NCBI RefSeq assembly: GCF_004570975.1
Contig: NZ_SPPC01000003.1
Location: 183,102 to 247,101 of the forward strand
Length of the DNA: 64,000 bases
Origin: Barnesiella sp. WM24
Lineage (GTDB): Bacteria; Bacteroidota; Bacteroidia; Bacteroidales; Muribaculaceae
Direction: 5' to 3'
Position numbers and translations under genes: made by a program. The notes under the pieces are model-generated. The model did no database searches. It was not told the origin of the DNA and saw only the letters and a list, made by a program, of their open reading frames with translations. How positions within the stretch are numbered: the first letter of the stretch is position 1; every line of letters begins with the position of its first letter. Shown piece by piece: positions 16,576-25,383 of the stretch.

Positions 16576-19296
16576 TTATTCTTCGATTGCAGCCTGCGCC
16601 GCGGCTACGCGGGCGATGGGCACGCGATAGGGTGAGCAGCTTACGTAGTTCATGCCGAGTTTTGCGCAGAACTTGACTGATGAGGGTTCACCTCCGTGTT
16701 CGCCGCAGATACCTACTTTGAGCTCGGGCTTGGTTGCGCGACCTTTCTCAACGCCCATGCGTACGAGCTGGCCTACGCCTTCCTGGTCAAGCACTTCAAA
16801 CGGATCGGTCTTGATGATGCCGTGTTCTTTGTAGAATTTGAGGAACTTGGGGGCGTCATCGCGAGAGTATCCAAATGTCATCTGGGTAAGGTCATTGGTT
16901 CCGAATGAGAAGAAGTCGGCCACGGTGGCAATCTGGTCGGCGGTGAGGGCTGCACGCGGCACCTCGATCATGGTTCCTACCTTGTAAGGCACTGATTCGC
17001 CTCTTTCTTCAAATACCTTTGCTGCAGTGATGTTTATTACATCTGCCTGGTTCTGGATTTCCTTTAGTGTTCCGACAAGAGGAATCATTATTTCAGGATG
17101 TACGTCAATGCCACGAGCCTTCATGTTGAGAGCTGCCTCGATGATGGCGCGGGTCTGCATTTCTGTAATCTCGGGGTAGGTGATTCCGAGTCGACATCCA
17201 CGGTGTCCGAGCATCGGGTTAAATTCCTCAAGGCTGTCTACCTTAGCTTTTACTTCTTCAAGAGTGAGACCCATTTCAGAAGCAAGCTCTTTTTGTGTAG
17301 CTGTCTGATGAGGAACGAACTCATGCAACGGGGGATCGAGCAGACGGATTGTCACTCCATAGCCGTCCATAGCCTCAAATATGCCCTCAAAGTCGGCGCG
17401 CTGCATCGGAAGCAACTTCGCAAGAGCCTTGCGGCGACCGTCTACGTCGCTTGAGAGAATCATTTCACGTACTGCCTTGATACGGTCGCCTTCAAAGAAC
17501 ATGTGCTCTGTGCGGCAGAGACCTATACCCTGGGCACCGAAGCTACGCGCCTGCTTTGCATCGCGTGGCGTGTCGGCATTGGTGCGTACAAGTGTCTTTG
17601 TATATTTAGCGGCAAGATTCATGATTGCGCCAAAGTCTCCGCCGAGTTCCGGTTCAGTAGTGGGTACCTGTCCGTCATATACCTCGCCGGTAGAGCCGTT
17701 GAGGGAGATCCAGTCGCCTTCTTTATATGTTTTGCCGCCCATGTCTACGGTCTTTGCCTTGTAGTCTACCTTGATTTCTCCGGCACCTGATACACAGCAT
17801 TTTCCCATACCGCGAGCCACAACGGCTGCATGTGAGGTCATACCTCCGCGCATTGTCAGGATACCCTGTGCGACTGCCATACCGCGGAGATCTTCGGGTG
17901 AGGTCTCGATACGTACAAGGATTACTTTCTTCTTCTTCTCAGCCCATGCTTCTGCTTCTTCAGCCGAGAACACTACCTGTCCGGCAGCTGCGCCCGGTGA
18001 TGCGGGAAGACCCTTGGCAACAACTTTCGCACGCTTTAAGGCAGACTTGTCGAATACAGGGTGCAACAGCTCGTCAAGCTTCTGGGGTTCCATGCGGAGT
18101 AGGGTAGTCTTTTCGTCGATTTCGCCTGCACGAAGAAGGTCCATCGCGATTTTAACCATTGCCGCGCCTGTGCGTTTACCGTTGCGGGTCTGGAGCATCC
18201 AAAGCTTTCCGTCCTGGATTGTGAACTCCATGTCCTGCATGTCCTTATAGTAGTTTTCAAGGCGATTGGCTATAGCGATAAGCTCAGCTGCACATGTAGG
18301 CATAGACTCTTCGAGCGAGGGGTATTTTTCAGCACGTTCCTGCTCTGATATGCCCTGAAGATTAGCCCAGCGGCGAGAGCCTTCTACCGTAATCTGCTGC
18401 GGTGTGCGTATACCTGCCACGACATCCTCTCCCTGTGCATTGATAAGATACTCGCCATTGAACATGTTTTCACCTGTTGCTGCGTCACGGCTGAATGCCA
18501 CACCGGTTGCCGAGTTGTCACCCATGTTGCCGTATACCATAGCCTGTACATTTACAGCGGTGCCCCATTCTTCGGGTATCTGGTTCATGCGGCGGTAAAG
18601 TATGGCACGCTCGTTCATCCAGCTGTCAAACACGGCGCATATTCCACCCCAGAGCTGTTCCCATGCGCTGTCGGGGAAGTCCTTGCCGGTAAAGTCTTTT
18701 ACGGCTGCCTTAAACTGCTTTACAAGATTCTGGAGGTCTTCAACGTCAAGCTCTGTATCGAGTTTCACGCCCTTTTCCTCTTTCATCTTGTCCATTATTT
18801 CTTCAAACGGGTCGATGTCGGCCTTGCTCTTGGGCTTCATTCCGAGAACGACGTCACCGTACATCTGCACGAAGCGGCGGTAGCTGTCCCATGCGAAACG
18901 CGGGTTGCCGCTCTTCTCTGCAAGTGACGCAACTGTCGCGTCATTCATGCCGAGATTCAACACGGTGTCCATCATGCCGGGCATTGAAGCGCGAGCGCCT
19001 GAACGTACCGATACAAGAAGGGGATTCTCGGGATTGTCAAATTTCTTTCCGGTCAAAGCCTCTACATGAGCGATAGCATCCTCAACTTCTTTCTGGATGA
19101 GTTTCACTACTGCATCGCGACCTTTCAGTGTGTATTCATTACATACCTCTGTGGTAATGGTGAATCCCGGGGGCACTGGCATTCCCAACAGGTTCATTTC
19201 AGCGAGGTTGGCACCTTTGCCTCCAAGAAGATTTCTCATCTCGGCATTGCCTTCGGCTTTTCCGTCGCCGAACGTATAAACTCGTTTCATTGGCAT
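16576..19296 (-). CDS. ppdK: pyruvate, phosphate dikinase
   Basis: This 906-aa protein catalyses the reversible conversion of pyruvate, ATP and phosphate to phosphoenolpyruvate, AMP and pyrophosphate in the cytoplasm, a core step of anaerobic carbon metabolism in Bacteroidales. Domains in order: N-terminal nucleotide-binding domain (NLLGGKGANLAEMN; SVRSGARASMPGMMDT), the central swivelling phosphohistidine domain (GGMTSHAAVVARGMGK, His near residue 489), and the C-terminal PEP/pyruvate barrel (GIGLCRTEHMFF; GHRGCRLG; GTNDLTQMTFGYSRDD). Length is normal for the family. MPMKRVYTFG could also start at Met3. It is a single-gene unit with a probable promoter at 19375-19382. Confidence 0.97.
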   Translation of the reverse strand: MPMKRVYTFGDGKAEGNAEMRNLLGGKGANLAEMNLLGMPVPPGFTITTEVCNEYTLKGRDAVVKLIQKEVEDAIAHVEALTGKKFDNPENPLLVSVRSGARASMPGMMDTVLNLGMNDATVASLAEKSGNPRFAWDSYRRFVQMYGDVVLGMKPKSKADIDPFEEIMDKMKEEKGVKLDTELDVEDLQNLVKQFKAAVKDFTGKDFPDSAWEQLWGGICAVFDSWMNERAILYRRMNQIPEEWGTAVNVQAMVYGNMGDNSATGVAFSRDAATGENMFNGEYLINAQGEDVVAGIRTPQQITVEGSRRWANLQGISEQERAEKYPSLEESMPTCAAELIAIANRLENYYKDMQDMEFTIQDGKLWMLQTRNGKRTGAAMVKIAMDLLRAGEIDEKTTLLRMEPQKLDELLHPVFDKSALKRAKVVAKGLPASPGAAAGQVVFSAEEAEAWAEKKKKVILVRIETSPEDLRGMAVAQGILTMRGGMTSHAAVVARGMGKCCVSGAGEIKVDYKAKTVDMGGKTYKEGDWISLNGSTGEVYDGQVPTTEPELGGDFGAIMNLAAKYTKTLVRTNADTPRDAKQARSFGAQGIGLCRTEHMFFEGDRIKAVREMILSSDVDGRRKALAKLLPMQRADFEGIFEAMDGYGVTIRLLDPPLHEFVPHQTATQKELASEMGLTLEEVKAKVDSLEEFNPMLGHRGCRLGITYPEITEMQTRAIIEAALNMKARGIDVHPEIMIPLVGTLKEIQNQADVINITAAKVFEERGESVPYKVGTMIEVPRAALTADQIATVADFFSFGTNDLTQMTFGYSRDDAPKFLKFYKEHGIIKTDPFEVLDQEGVGQLVRMGVEKGRATKPELKVGICGEHGGEPSSVKFCAKLGMNYVSCSPYRVPIARVAAAQAAIEE

Positions 19297-19662
19297 TGAA
19301 TAGTGTTAAATGTTAAACTTATTTAATTTACTTTTGGTTGTTCTATACTTGAATATTTGAGGAAAGCTTAGGCACAAAATTAAGATAATATAATGAAAAA
19401 AGAAAACTAATGACGCATAAAAATCCATAAACATAGTGTTTTTTTGTAGCAGGGTGTCGCTCACTTGATTTTTCATGGTTTGCTGCATGATTTGCATCGG
19501 CATCTTAAAATTATCCTCAATATGTTAATGTCTATTAACGGAGCTGCATGGGGAGATTTTCCTATAGACATGACCGCTCTTTCCCTGACCGCATTGACAA
19601 GTCAAGGCTGAAAAGTATCGATAATGAACCAAAAGTTACACAGTTGCAGTCCGACAACAATA
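19297..19662. promoter_or_regulatory. intergenic region with the ppdK promoter
   Basis: On the minus strand TAATTTTG (plus coordinates 19375-19382) fits the -7 consensus and would give a leader of about 70 nt to the ppdK start. I see no gene in the rest of this stretch, which also lies 3' of the TonB-C/WG gene; no clear terminator was found for that gene. Confidence 0.5.
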
Positions 19663-20967
19663 TCAATCCACTAATTTACGACCTGTTTTATCAATATAAT
19701 ACCAATCATCGCTTTCCCAATAATGGTATTCACCACGACTTCCTTCCACTTCTTTCTCTTGTCCGGAATCAGTGACTTTGGCTTTTCCGTTTTCAAAAGG
19801 AAACCCAAATGCAAAGCGAGGTGTTATAATTGTATTACCTTTCTCATCGGCATATCCTATTCTTCCTCTTTCATCCACTATGCGGTAAAGTCCGTCCCGA
19901 ACATAATCATCGCCATTGTCATACTGAAATGCAGAATATTTTTTGTTCATTTTCTCTTCGTAATCTGATATACTGAATTTAATAGGCAATGTCATCCATT
20001 GATTAACGGGCGTGAGATTGATTTTACCGGGGGTAAATTTAGGGAAAGATTTTACAATTCTGACAGCTTCCGCATCAAGGTAAGGGTCTTTGCTTCTCAC
20101 TACCTTGATAGAGTCTATGTATCCTGTCTTGTCAACGAGAAACTGTACAACAACTCTGCCTTGTACATTTCCATCGTATGCCGCTTTGGGATATTTTAGA
20201 TTATCGTAAATATAATCTATCATTGCGACATCTCCGCCTGGAAACTGCGGGGATGATTCGGGACATTCAAACGCTCCACTATTGTCTGTGGCATTGTTGG
20301 TTTCAGTGTTTTTGAAATCATCAATCTCTATTACACTCTTGGATACTTTTTCCTGTACTGTTATCTCCTCGCGGTCTAAAAGTGCTCCTACTTTTTCTCC
20401 TCTTGAAAATCTCAATAAAGGAGAGTCAAACACTTCTCTTTTGAACTGATTAATTACTGAGTCATTATTTCCTTGGACAGTCAGCCCAATGGTGCCATCC
20501 TCATACCATGCCCACATGATTGGACGTGCCACGGTAGAATTACTCTCATTAACAGCTTTTGTCAGCACCGAATCTACTCTCTGCTGTTGACGCTTACTGT
20601 ATAATCCTGCTCCTATGTCAAATTCGTTGCTTTGTAGCAAATCATTCAACATATGTCTGAGTTTCAACGTGTCGCCAATTACATTTATGGTCAATCTGTT
20701 TTGGTCATTAACATAACAACCGGAGTACCAGTCAGGAAAATCCATGCCGGTGAGAATGTCGATACGAGTGGAGTCTGCTCCGAAAGCGTAAGAGAGACAT
20801 TTAAAGTAAGTCCAGGGCGGTTCTTGCCCAGCTCCTTCCTCATCTCTTTGCGCAATGGTGATGTTCTCCTTACCAATATTGTCCGGAATATTTGTGTATG
20901 CTTTACTGGAACAATTCGTAGACATCCCCGCAATCATAAACGAGAGTATGTATATCGTCTTTCTCAT
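19663..20967 (-). CDS. TonB C-terminal-domain protein with WG-type repeat end
   Basis: I start at the Met of MRKTIYILSFMIAGMSTNCS (20967) because it opens a signal peptide with a lipobox-like Cys; the longer frame would overlap the upstream gene. The 434-aa product has a central TonB C-terminal domain (SPQFPGGDVAMIDYIYDNLK; GRVVVQFLVDKTGYIDSIKV; PYLDAEAVRIVKSFPKFTPG). After it comes a WG-repeat-like end (LYRIVDERGRIGYADEKGN, then DDWYYIDKTGRKLVD). TonB-like domains on secreted proteins in Bacteroidetes often serve protein-protein contact rather than classical energy coupling. It is probably co-transcribed with the lipoprotein gene 55 bp upstream. The role is unknown. Confidence 0.75.
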   Translation of the reverse strand: MRKTIYILSFMIAGMSTNCSSKAYTNIPDNIGKENITIAQRDEEGAGQEPPWTYFKCLSYAFGADSTRIDILTGMDFPDWYSGCYVNDQNRLTINVIGDTLKLRHMLNDLLQSNEFDIGAGLYSKRQQQRVDSVLTKAVNESNSTVARPIMWAWYEDGTIGLTVQGNNDSVINQFKREVFDSPLLRFSRGEKVGALLDREEITVQEKVSKSVIEIDDFKNTETNNATDNSGAFECPESSPQFPGGDVAMIDYIYDNLKYPKAAYDGNVQGRVVVQFLVDKTGYIDSIKVVRSKDPYLDAEAVRIVKSFPKFTPGKINLTPVNQWMTLPIKFSISDYEEKMNKKYSAFQYDNGDDYVRDGLYRIVDERGRIGYADEKGNTIITPRFAFGFPFENGKAKVTDSGQEKEVEGSRGEYHYWESDDWYYIDKTGRKLVD

Positions 20968-21022
20968 ACGTATATATATTAATACAATCGGTAAGCATAA
21001 GTACCACCATTTTATTCTGCAA

Positions 21023-21778
21023 TCAAAACTGTTGAAGAGAACAAGTGATTTTACAACCATTAAATGTGTCTGTCAAAATCATATTAATACGCCTCACCGG
21101 TTGCGATTTTGAGGCAATGCTCTTATCCCAATTATATTCAAAAATTTTATCGAATAGATTAAGATATTCTCCGTCACCTCCCATCAAATATGTGAAAGTT
21201 TCCAACTCCTCAATTGATGAGAGATGAAGAGCCATATCGAGAGTGAAGATGTTTGTTTCACTTCTGCTTATATCAAAAACTCCATCTGCAACAAAGTCAC
21301 CCTTATGGGTCAAGTGGTTTAACCGATATACTTCCAATCGCTTGGCGTTATCATCATCTCTGATAAAACGGATTTCACCGCCCTCTGACAAGTATGCATT
21401 AGTGTTCTCTCCTTCAATTTCGTCAACCCTAAAAGAAATATAGAAATCCTCTACCATAAATTTTAATGTTACGGTAGTGTCCGCCAAAACATCAGTAATA
21501 GCCAAAGAGGATTCTCCTACGCTTGCAGGATTTATAAGTAGCCGATGATTTTCTATATCTATACCGAATTTGCCCAATACTTCGGGATTACTTGCCGTTA
21601 AATCATATACACCTCCGCCATCTACAAAGCTTATACCTGCACCTGCGCCCAAACGAATAATGTAACTCTGCTGCTCAAAACAGATGGGGCGTATTTTCGG
21701 CTCGTCGTCATTGCAGCAAGATACCATAAACAGGCATATTGCACAAAAGAGAGATAAAATTATTTTGTCTGTATTCAT
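21023..21778 (-). CDS. lipoprotein of unknown function
   Basis: A 251-aa protein with a lipoprotein signal (MNTDKIILSLFCAICLFMVS, Cys near 21, then CNDDEP). The rest is mostly beta-strand and acidic, with an early segment resembling an Ig-like fold (LTASNPEVLGKFGI; RLLINPASVGESSLAITD). I recognise no family. It is first in a two-gene unit with the TonB-C/WG protein and has a good promoter at 21850-21857. Confidence 0.7.
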   Translation of the reverse strand: MNTDKIILSLFCAICLFMVSCCNDDEPKIRPICFEQQSYIIRLGAGAGISFVDGGGVYDLTASNPEVLGKFGIDIENHRLLINPASVGESSLAITDVLADTTVTLKFMVEDFYISFRVDEIEGENTNAYLSEGGEIRFIRDDDNAKRLEVYRLNHLTHKGDFVADGVFDISRSETNIFTLDMALHLSSIEELETFTYLMGGDGEYLNLFDKIFEYNWDKSIASKSQPVRRINMILTDTFNGCKITCSLQQF

Positions 21779-21849
21779 TGTTTCGTACCCTTTCGGTCGT
21801 TAAATTTGATATTGGTTTTGTCTTGATTCGGATATATCCATATCATTAA

Positions 21850-21857
21850 CAAAGTTA
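21850..21857 (-). promoter_or_regulatory. promoter of the lipoprotein/TonB-C operon
   Basis: The minus strand reads TAACTTTG, a perfect -7 element, about 70 bp upstream of the start. A near-TTTG (ATTG) lies at the -33 distance. Confidence 0.5.
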
Positions 21858-22002
21858 AAACTTTTTATGGCTGGTGCCAATAGCTTTTGCAGAAATAAGT
21901 TTGGTTTGGGGCTATATGATATATGCCGTTTTTTAATTATTTGTAGGATAATTATTTATTGCGGCATTTATTGCGGCTTTTCAAAAAAATCTCACTTTAA
22001 GC

Positions 22003-22033
22003 TTTGAATGATGATTGATATATACTAATTTTG
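22003..22033 (+). promoter_or_regulatory. promoter of the TerB gene
   Basis: TTTG at 22003-22006 and TAATTTTG at 22026-22033, separated by 19 bp, match the Bacteroidetes -33/-7 consensus closely. The predicted leader is about 105 nt. Confidence 0.7.
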
Positions 22034-22146
22034 TATAGACTGAGTCCGTTGAAATGATGTTTTTGTGTTTTTTAATGGACCGAAAATTGTTTTAATGGAC
22101 TAATTTATAACAACATTAATAAATCATCTAAAATTACACTTCTATT

Positions 22147-22590
22147 ATGGGTCTTTTTGATAAGATTTTCACTAAGGTGCCTGAGACCGACAAGCTCTCC
22201 AAGCAAGAGGCTTTTGCCGGTGTCGCTCTTGCAATGGCAGGTGCGGATGGCAGTATCTCACAGGCAGAATGGGACGGAATTGTAAACTACATCCGTCGTC
22301 TTCGTCTTTATGATAATTTTTCAGGTCCGGCTTTCGACAAGATGTTTGACAAGTTGTTCCGCATTCTCAAGAGTCAGGGTGCAAGTGCTCTCGTCGCTTC
22401 ATCGATAGAAGGACTTCCCGATGATCTTAAACTCACTGCATTTGCCTGCGCTGTTGACATCGCGCTTGCTGACGGAGTGCTTGAGGAGGAGGAAAAGGAC
22501 ATCATCAACCAGCTTGCCGAGACCTTGCAGATTCCTGAACAGACCGCAATATCTATCATTGAGGTATTGATTATCAAAAACAAGGTGTAA
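22147..22590 (+). CDS. TerB-family protein
   Basis: A 147-aa cytoplasmic, all-helical protein with two TerB-type half repeats, each carrying an acidic metal-binding-like segment (AGADGSISQAEWDGIV; ALADGVLEEEEKDIINQLAE). TerB proteins were named from tellurite resistance and bind divalent metal. Stand-alone copies such as this one are common and mostly uncharacterised. It is a single-gene unit between its own promoter and terminator, with no other ter genes nearby, so tellurite resistance should not be assumed. Confidence 0.8.
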   Translation: MGLFDKIFTKVPETDKLSKQEAFAGVALAMAGADGSISQAEWDGIVNYIRRLRLYDNFSGPAFDKMFDKLFRILKSQGASALVASSIEGLPDDLKLTAFACAVDIALADGVLEEEEKDIINQLAETLQIPEQTAISIIEVLIIKNKV

Positions 22591-22612
22591 AAGCGTCGCA
22601 GTTAACGATTTT

Positions 22613-22658
22613 GGCTCCGGAATGTCTGATGATGGACTTTCCGGAGCCTTGTTTTTTG
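22613..22658 (+). terminator. intrinsic terminator after the TerB gene
   Basis: GGCTCCGGAA (22613-22622) pairs with TTCCGGAGCC (22639-22648) and is followed by TTGTTTTTTG. Confidence 0.9.
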
Positions 22659-22762
22659 ATGACAGTTGTTAAAAGTATATGTCACCGCGGTATTAACATT
22701 TATTATCAAACATTCTTTGGAAATCATCAATTTCAGGTATTTCACAGGCGATGGAAATATGG

Positions 22763-22770
22763 TAAATTTG
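22763..22770 (+). promoter_or_regulatory. -7 element immediately before the TonB receptor start
   Basis: TAAATTTG is a perfect -7 element but ends only 4 bp before the ATG at 22775, so the transcript would be leaderless or nearly so. The signal peptide needs this ATG, as the next Met lies after it. Either this promoter makes a leaderless mRNA or the match is fortuitous. Confidence 0.45.
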
Positions 22771-22774
22771 CGGC

Positions 22775-24844
22775 ATGATACGACAGATAGGGAGGAATGT
22801 AGCTGATTGCAGTAGAAAATCTATCGGGAGATGTCTTGTCGCGATTCTTGTTGCCTGCACAGCGTCGCACGCTTATGGCATGGAAGAGCCTGATTCTCTT
22901 TTCGGCGAACTAAATGAGATTGTGGTGACGACCCCTAAGGGCATGCGGAAGCTTACAGGTGTCACCAATTCGGAGCTTATTACAGCTTCTGAACTCAGGC
23001 GTGCGGCATGTTGCAATCTCGGTGAGAGTTTCACTACCAATCCGTCGGTAGATGTAAACTATAGCGATGCGGCTACAGGTGCGCGCCAGATACGCCTGCT
23101 CGGTCTGTCGGGATTTTACGTGCAGATGCTTACCGAGAATATACCGAATTTCCGCGGGGCTGCCTCTCCTTACGGACTCGGCTACATTCCCGGGCCGTGG
23201 ATGCAGTCGATACAGGTGTCAAAGGGCGCGTCTTCTGTAAAGAACGGCTATGAATCAATCACGGGGCAGATAAATGTAGAGATGAAGAAGCCGCAACTTG
23301 ACCCTTCGCTGTCGCTCAACGGCTATTATGACATGATGGGCAAGTTGGAGATGAATGCTGACGGCAATCTGCATTTGGGCGGAAACTGGAGTGCCGGACT
23401 ACTGACCCACTTTGAAAACGGATTTTCAGGACATGACGGTAATGACGACGGCTTTATCGACATTCCGCGTGTGCGCCAGTTGTCGGTGATGCCACGAGTG
23501 GCATATCTTGGACATAACTATGTGTTTCAGGCAGCGGCAAAGATACTCGGAGAACGACGTATAAGCGGGCAGGACGGGCATCATGCTCCTGCCGGATTGG
23601 CTGCAATGCCATTGTACGAAATCCGCATCGACACCCGACGTTGGGAAGCATTTGCCAAAAATGCCTATATATTTGACCGTGACAATGACGGTAATGTCGC
23701 TCTCATCCTCTCCGGCTCCGGACATGACCAGGATGCGTCATATGGCATCCGCATATGTGATGTTAATCAACGCGAGGCATACGCCTCATTAATGTTTGAG
23801 CGCAAGTGGCGCGGAATTCATGCCCTTAGCGCCGGACTCTCGTTTAACTATGACTACTATAGTTTTAGATATCGCCTACAGGCCGATGCCGACATGGCGC
23901 TTTCGCGAAGTGTCAGCCGCGAGGCTGTAAGCGGAGGATATGCACAATACACTTTCAATCTTGACGACAGGATTGTAGCCATGGCAGGATTGCGCTATGA
24001 TTATAGCGATGTATATGGCTCAATGATTACTCCACGCATGCATGTGCGTTACAATCCATCGGAAACAGTTACTTTACACGCTTCGGCAGGCAAGGGCTAC
24101 CGTTCTCCTCATCCTATTGCCGAGTATTCTTATCTTCTCGCTTCGTCGAGAAAGATAAATATCGAGTCAGACCTCAGGCGAGAGGCCGCATGGAACTTTG
24201 GGATAGGCGCGGGCTGGACAATATATCCTGCAGGGAAGAGGCTTCAGCTTTCAGGCGAATACTATTATACTGATTTTGACAATCAGCTGATGCTCAATCT
24301 TGACCGTGACCCTCATGCGGCATATATATACTCCGACGCCGGACGCTCATACTCTCATGCCCTGCAACTTGAGGCTACGTTTGAACCATTGAACGAACTG
24401 AGTGTTACCGCCGCATGGCGATTTACCGATGTCAAAGCCGGATATACCGGAAGAGGATTGTCACAAAAACCTCTTACATCACGCCATAAAGGATTCCTTA
24501 CGGTAGGGTGGTCGCCCGATATGGGGCTGTGGCAAGTTGACGTCACGTGTGTGCTCAATGGCTCGGGACGCATGCCTGCCCCATATGAAAAAGCCGACGG
24601 CACTCTTTCATGGCAGGAACGTTACAAGGCTTTCTTCCTTCTAAACTCACAGGTGACCCGTAACTTCCGGCATTGGTCGGTATATATCGGTGGTGAGAAT
24701 CTTACCGGTTTCCGTCAGCGCAATCCTATAATAGGAGCGTCAGACCCCTGGGGACCTGATTTTGACGCGACTATGATTTATGGCCCGCTTCATGGCGCCA
24801 TGATATATGTGGGATTTCGTTACAACATCACAAAATACATATGA
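22775..24844 (+). CDS. TonB-dependent outer-membrane receptor, linked to a heavy-metal protein
   Basis: A 689-aa receptor with a signal sequence ending near SHAYG, a TonB-box-like stretch (ELNEIVVTTPKG), a plug domain (ARQIRLLGLSGFYVQMLTEN; MQSIQVSKGASSVKNGYESI), and a 22-strand-type barrel ending in an aromatic-rich strand (GAMIYVGFRYNITKYI). It lacks the N-terminal carboxypeptidase-like domain of SusC proteins, so it resembles metal or small-ligand receptors. The next gene, 31 bp downstream, encodes a secreted HMA-domain metal protein, which points to copper or another soft metal as cargo. The metal and the direction of its use are inferred. Confidence 0.85.
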   Translation: MIRQIGRNVADCSRKSIGRCLVAILVACTASHAYGMEEPDSLFGELNEIVVTTPKGMRKLTGVTNSELITASELRRAACCNLGESFTTNPSVDVNYSDAATGARQIRLLGLSGFYVQMLTENIPNFRGAASPYGLGYIPGPWMQSIQVSKGASSVKNGYESITGQINVEMKKPQLDPSLSLNGYYDMMGKLEMNADGNLHLGGNWSAGLLTHFENGFSGHDGNDDGFIDIPRVRQLSVMPRVAYLGHNYVFQAAAKILGERRISGQDGHHAPAGLAAMPLYEIRIDTRRWEAFAKNAYIFDRDNDGNVALILSGSGHDQDASYGIRICDVNQREAYASLMFERKWRGIHALSAGLSFNYDYYSFRYRLQADADMALSRSVSREAVSGGYAQYTFNLDDRIVAMAGLRYDYSDVYGSMITPRMHVRYNPSETVTLHASAGKGYRSPHPIAEYSYLLASSRKINIESDLRREAAWNFGIGAGWTIYPAGKRLQLSGEYYYTDFDNQLMLNLDRDPHAAYIYSDAGRSYSHALQLEATFEPLNELSVTAAWRFTDVKAGYTGRGLSQKPLTSRHKGFLTVGWSPDMGLWQVDVTCVLNGSGRMPAPYEKADGTLSWQERYKAFFLLNSQVTRNFRHWSVYIGGENLTGFRQRNPIIGASDPWGPDFDATMIYGPLHGAMIYVGFRYNITKYI

Positions 24845-24875
24845 TTATAGATAAATTAACCACATCTTTATTGTT

Positions 24876-25292
24876 ATGAAAAAATATATTTTTGCATTTT
24901 TAATGATGCTTGTAGCTGTACCGGCAGTTATGTCGGCAAAAGACAGCGACAAAGCCACGGTAGTATTTACAGTAAGTCCGAAGATGACTTGTCAGAACTG
25001 TGAAAACAAAATCAAGAGTAATCTGAGATTTGAGAAAGGAGTAAGCTCTATTGTGACCAATATTAAAGAGGAGACAGTCACTATAACTTATAATCCGGCT
25101 AAAATCTCTCCTGCCACACTGGTTGAGGCATTTAAAAAAATCGGCTATACGGCGACCGTATGCTCCGACCAATGTAAGGACACTGATAAGGCATCTTCGA
25201 CAGGAGAGCCGGGATGTTGCACCGCAGCCGGTTCATGTTGTGGCTCGGCGCGCCCTGCCACCGCGTGTCCTGACGCATCTCAGACTAAGTAG
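24876..25292 (+). CDS. secreted HMA-domain metal-binding protein with Cys-rich tail
   Basis: A 138-aa protein with signal peptide MKKYIFAFLMMLVAVPAVMS and a heavy-metal-associated domain (about 27-95) with the metal motif MTCQNC (Cys39, Cys42). A C-terminal tail adds seven cysteines (96, 100, 114, 115, 121, 122, 131) as CSDQC, GCC and SCC clusters. HMA domains bind Cu(I), Zn or Hg. The tail could bind further ions or carry disulfides in the periplasm. It is co-transcribed with the TonB receptor before it and ends at a terminator, so the two probably form a metal capture or detoxification pair. Confidence 0.85.
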   Translation: MKKYIFAFLMMLVAVPAVMSAKDSDKATVVFTVSPKMTCQNCENKIKSNLRFEKGVSSIVTNIKEETVTITYNPAKISPATLVEAFKKIGYTATVCSDQCKDTDKASSTGEPGCCTAAGSCCGSARPATACPDASQTK

Positions 25293-25315
25293 AAAGTTGA
25301 ATCATAAAAACTGCT

Positions 25316-25359
25316 GAAAGTGCCTGAGCTTACACTTAAAGCCCGGGCACTTTCTTGTT
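25316..25359. terminator. terminator between convergent genes
   Basis: GAAAGTGCC (25316-25324) pairs with GGCACTTTC (25346-25354), extended by an imperfect inner stem (GAGCTT with AAGCCC), and is followed by TTGTT. It lies between the HMA gene and the convergent beta-barrel gene. Confidence 0.75.
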
Positions 25360-25383
25360 AAACATAGTAAAGAGATAGATTCC

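Noticed and set aside
17381-18250. Plus-strand frames of 90-160 codons opposite ppdK
   Set aside because: They are antisense shadows of a highly conserved enzyme gene with biased codons.
22147-22590. A tellurite-resistance cluster
   Set aside because: Only a lone TerB-type gene with its own promoter and terminator is present.
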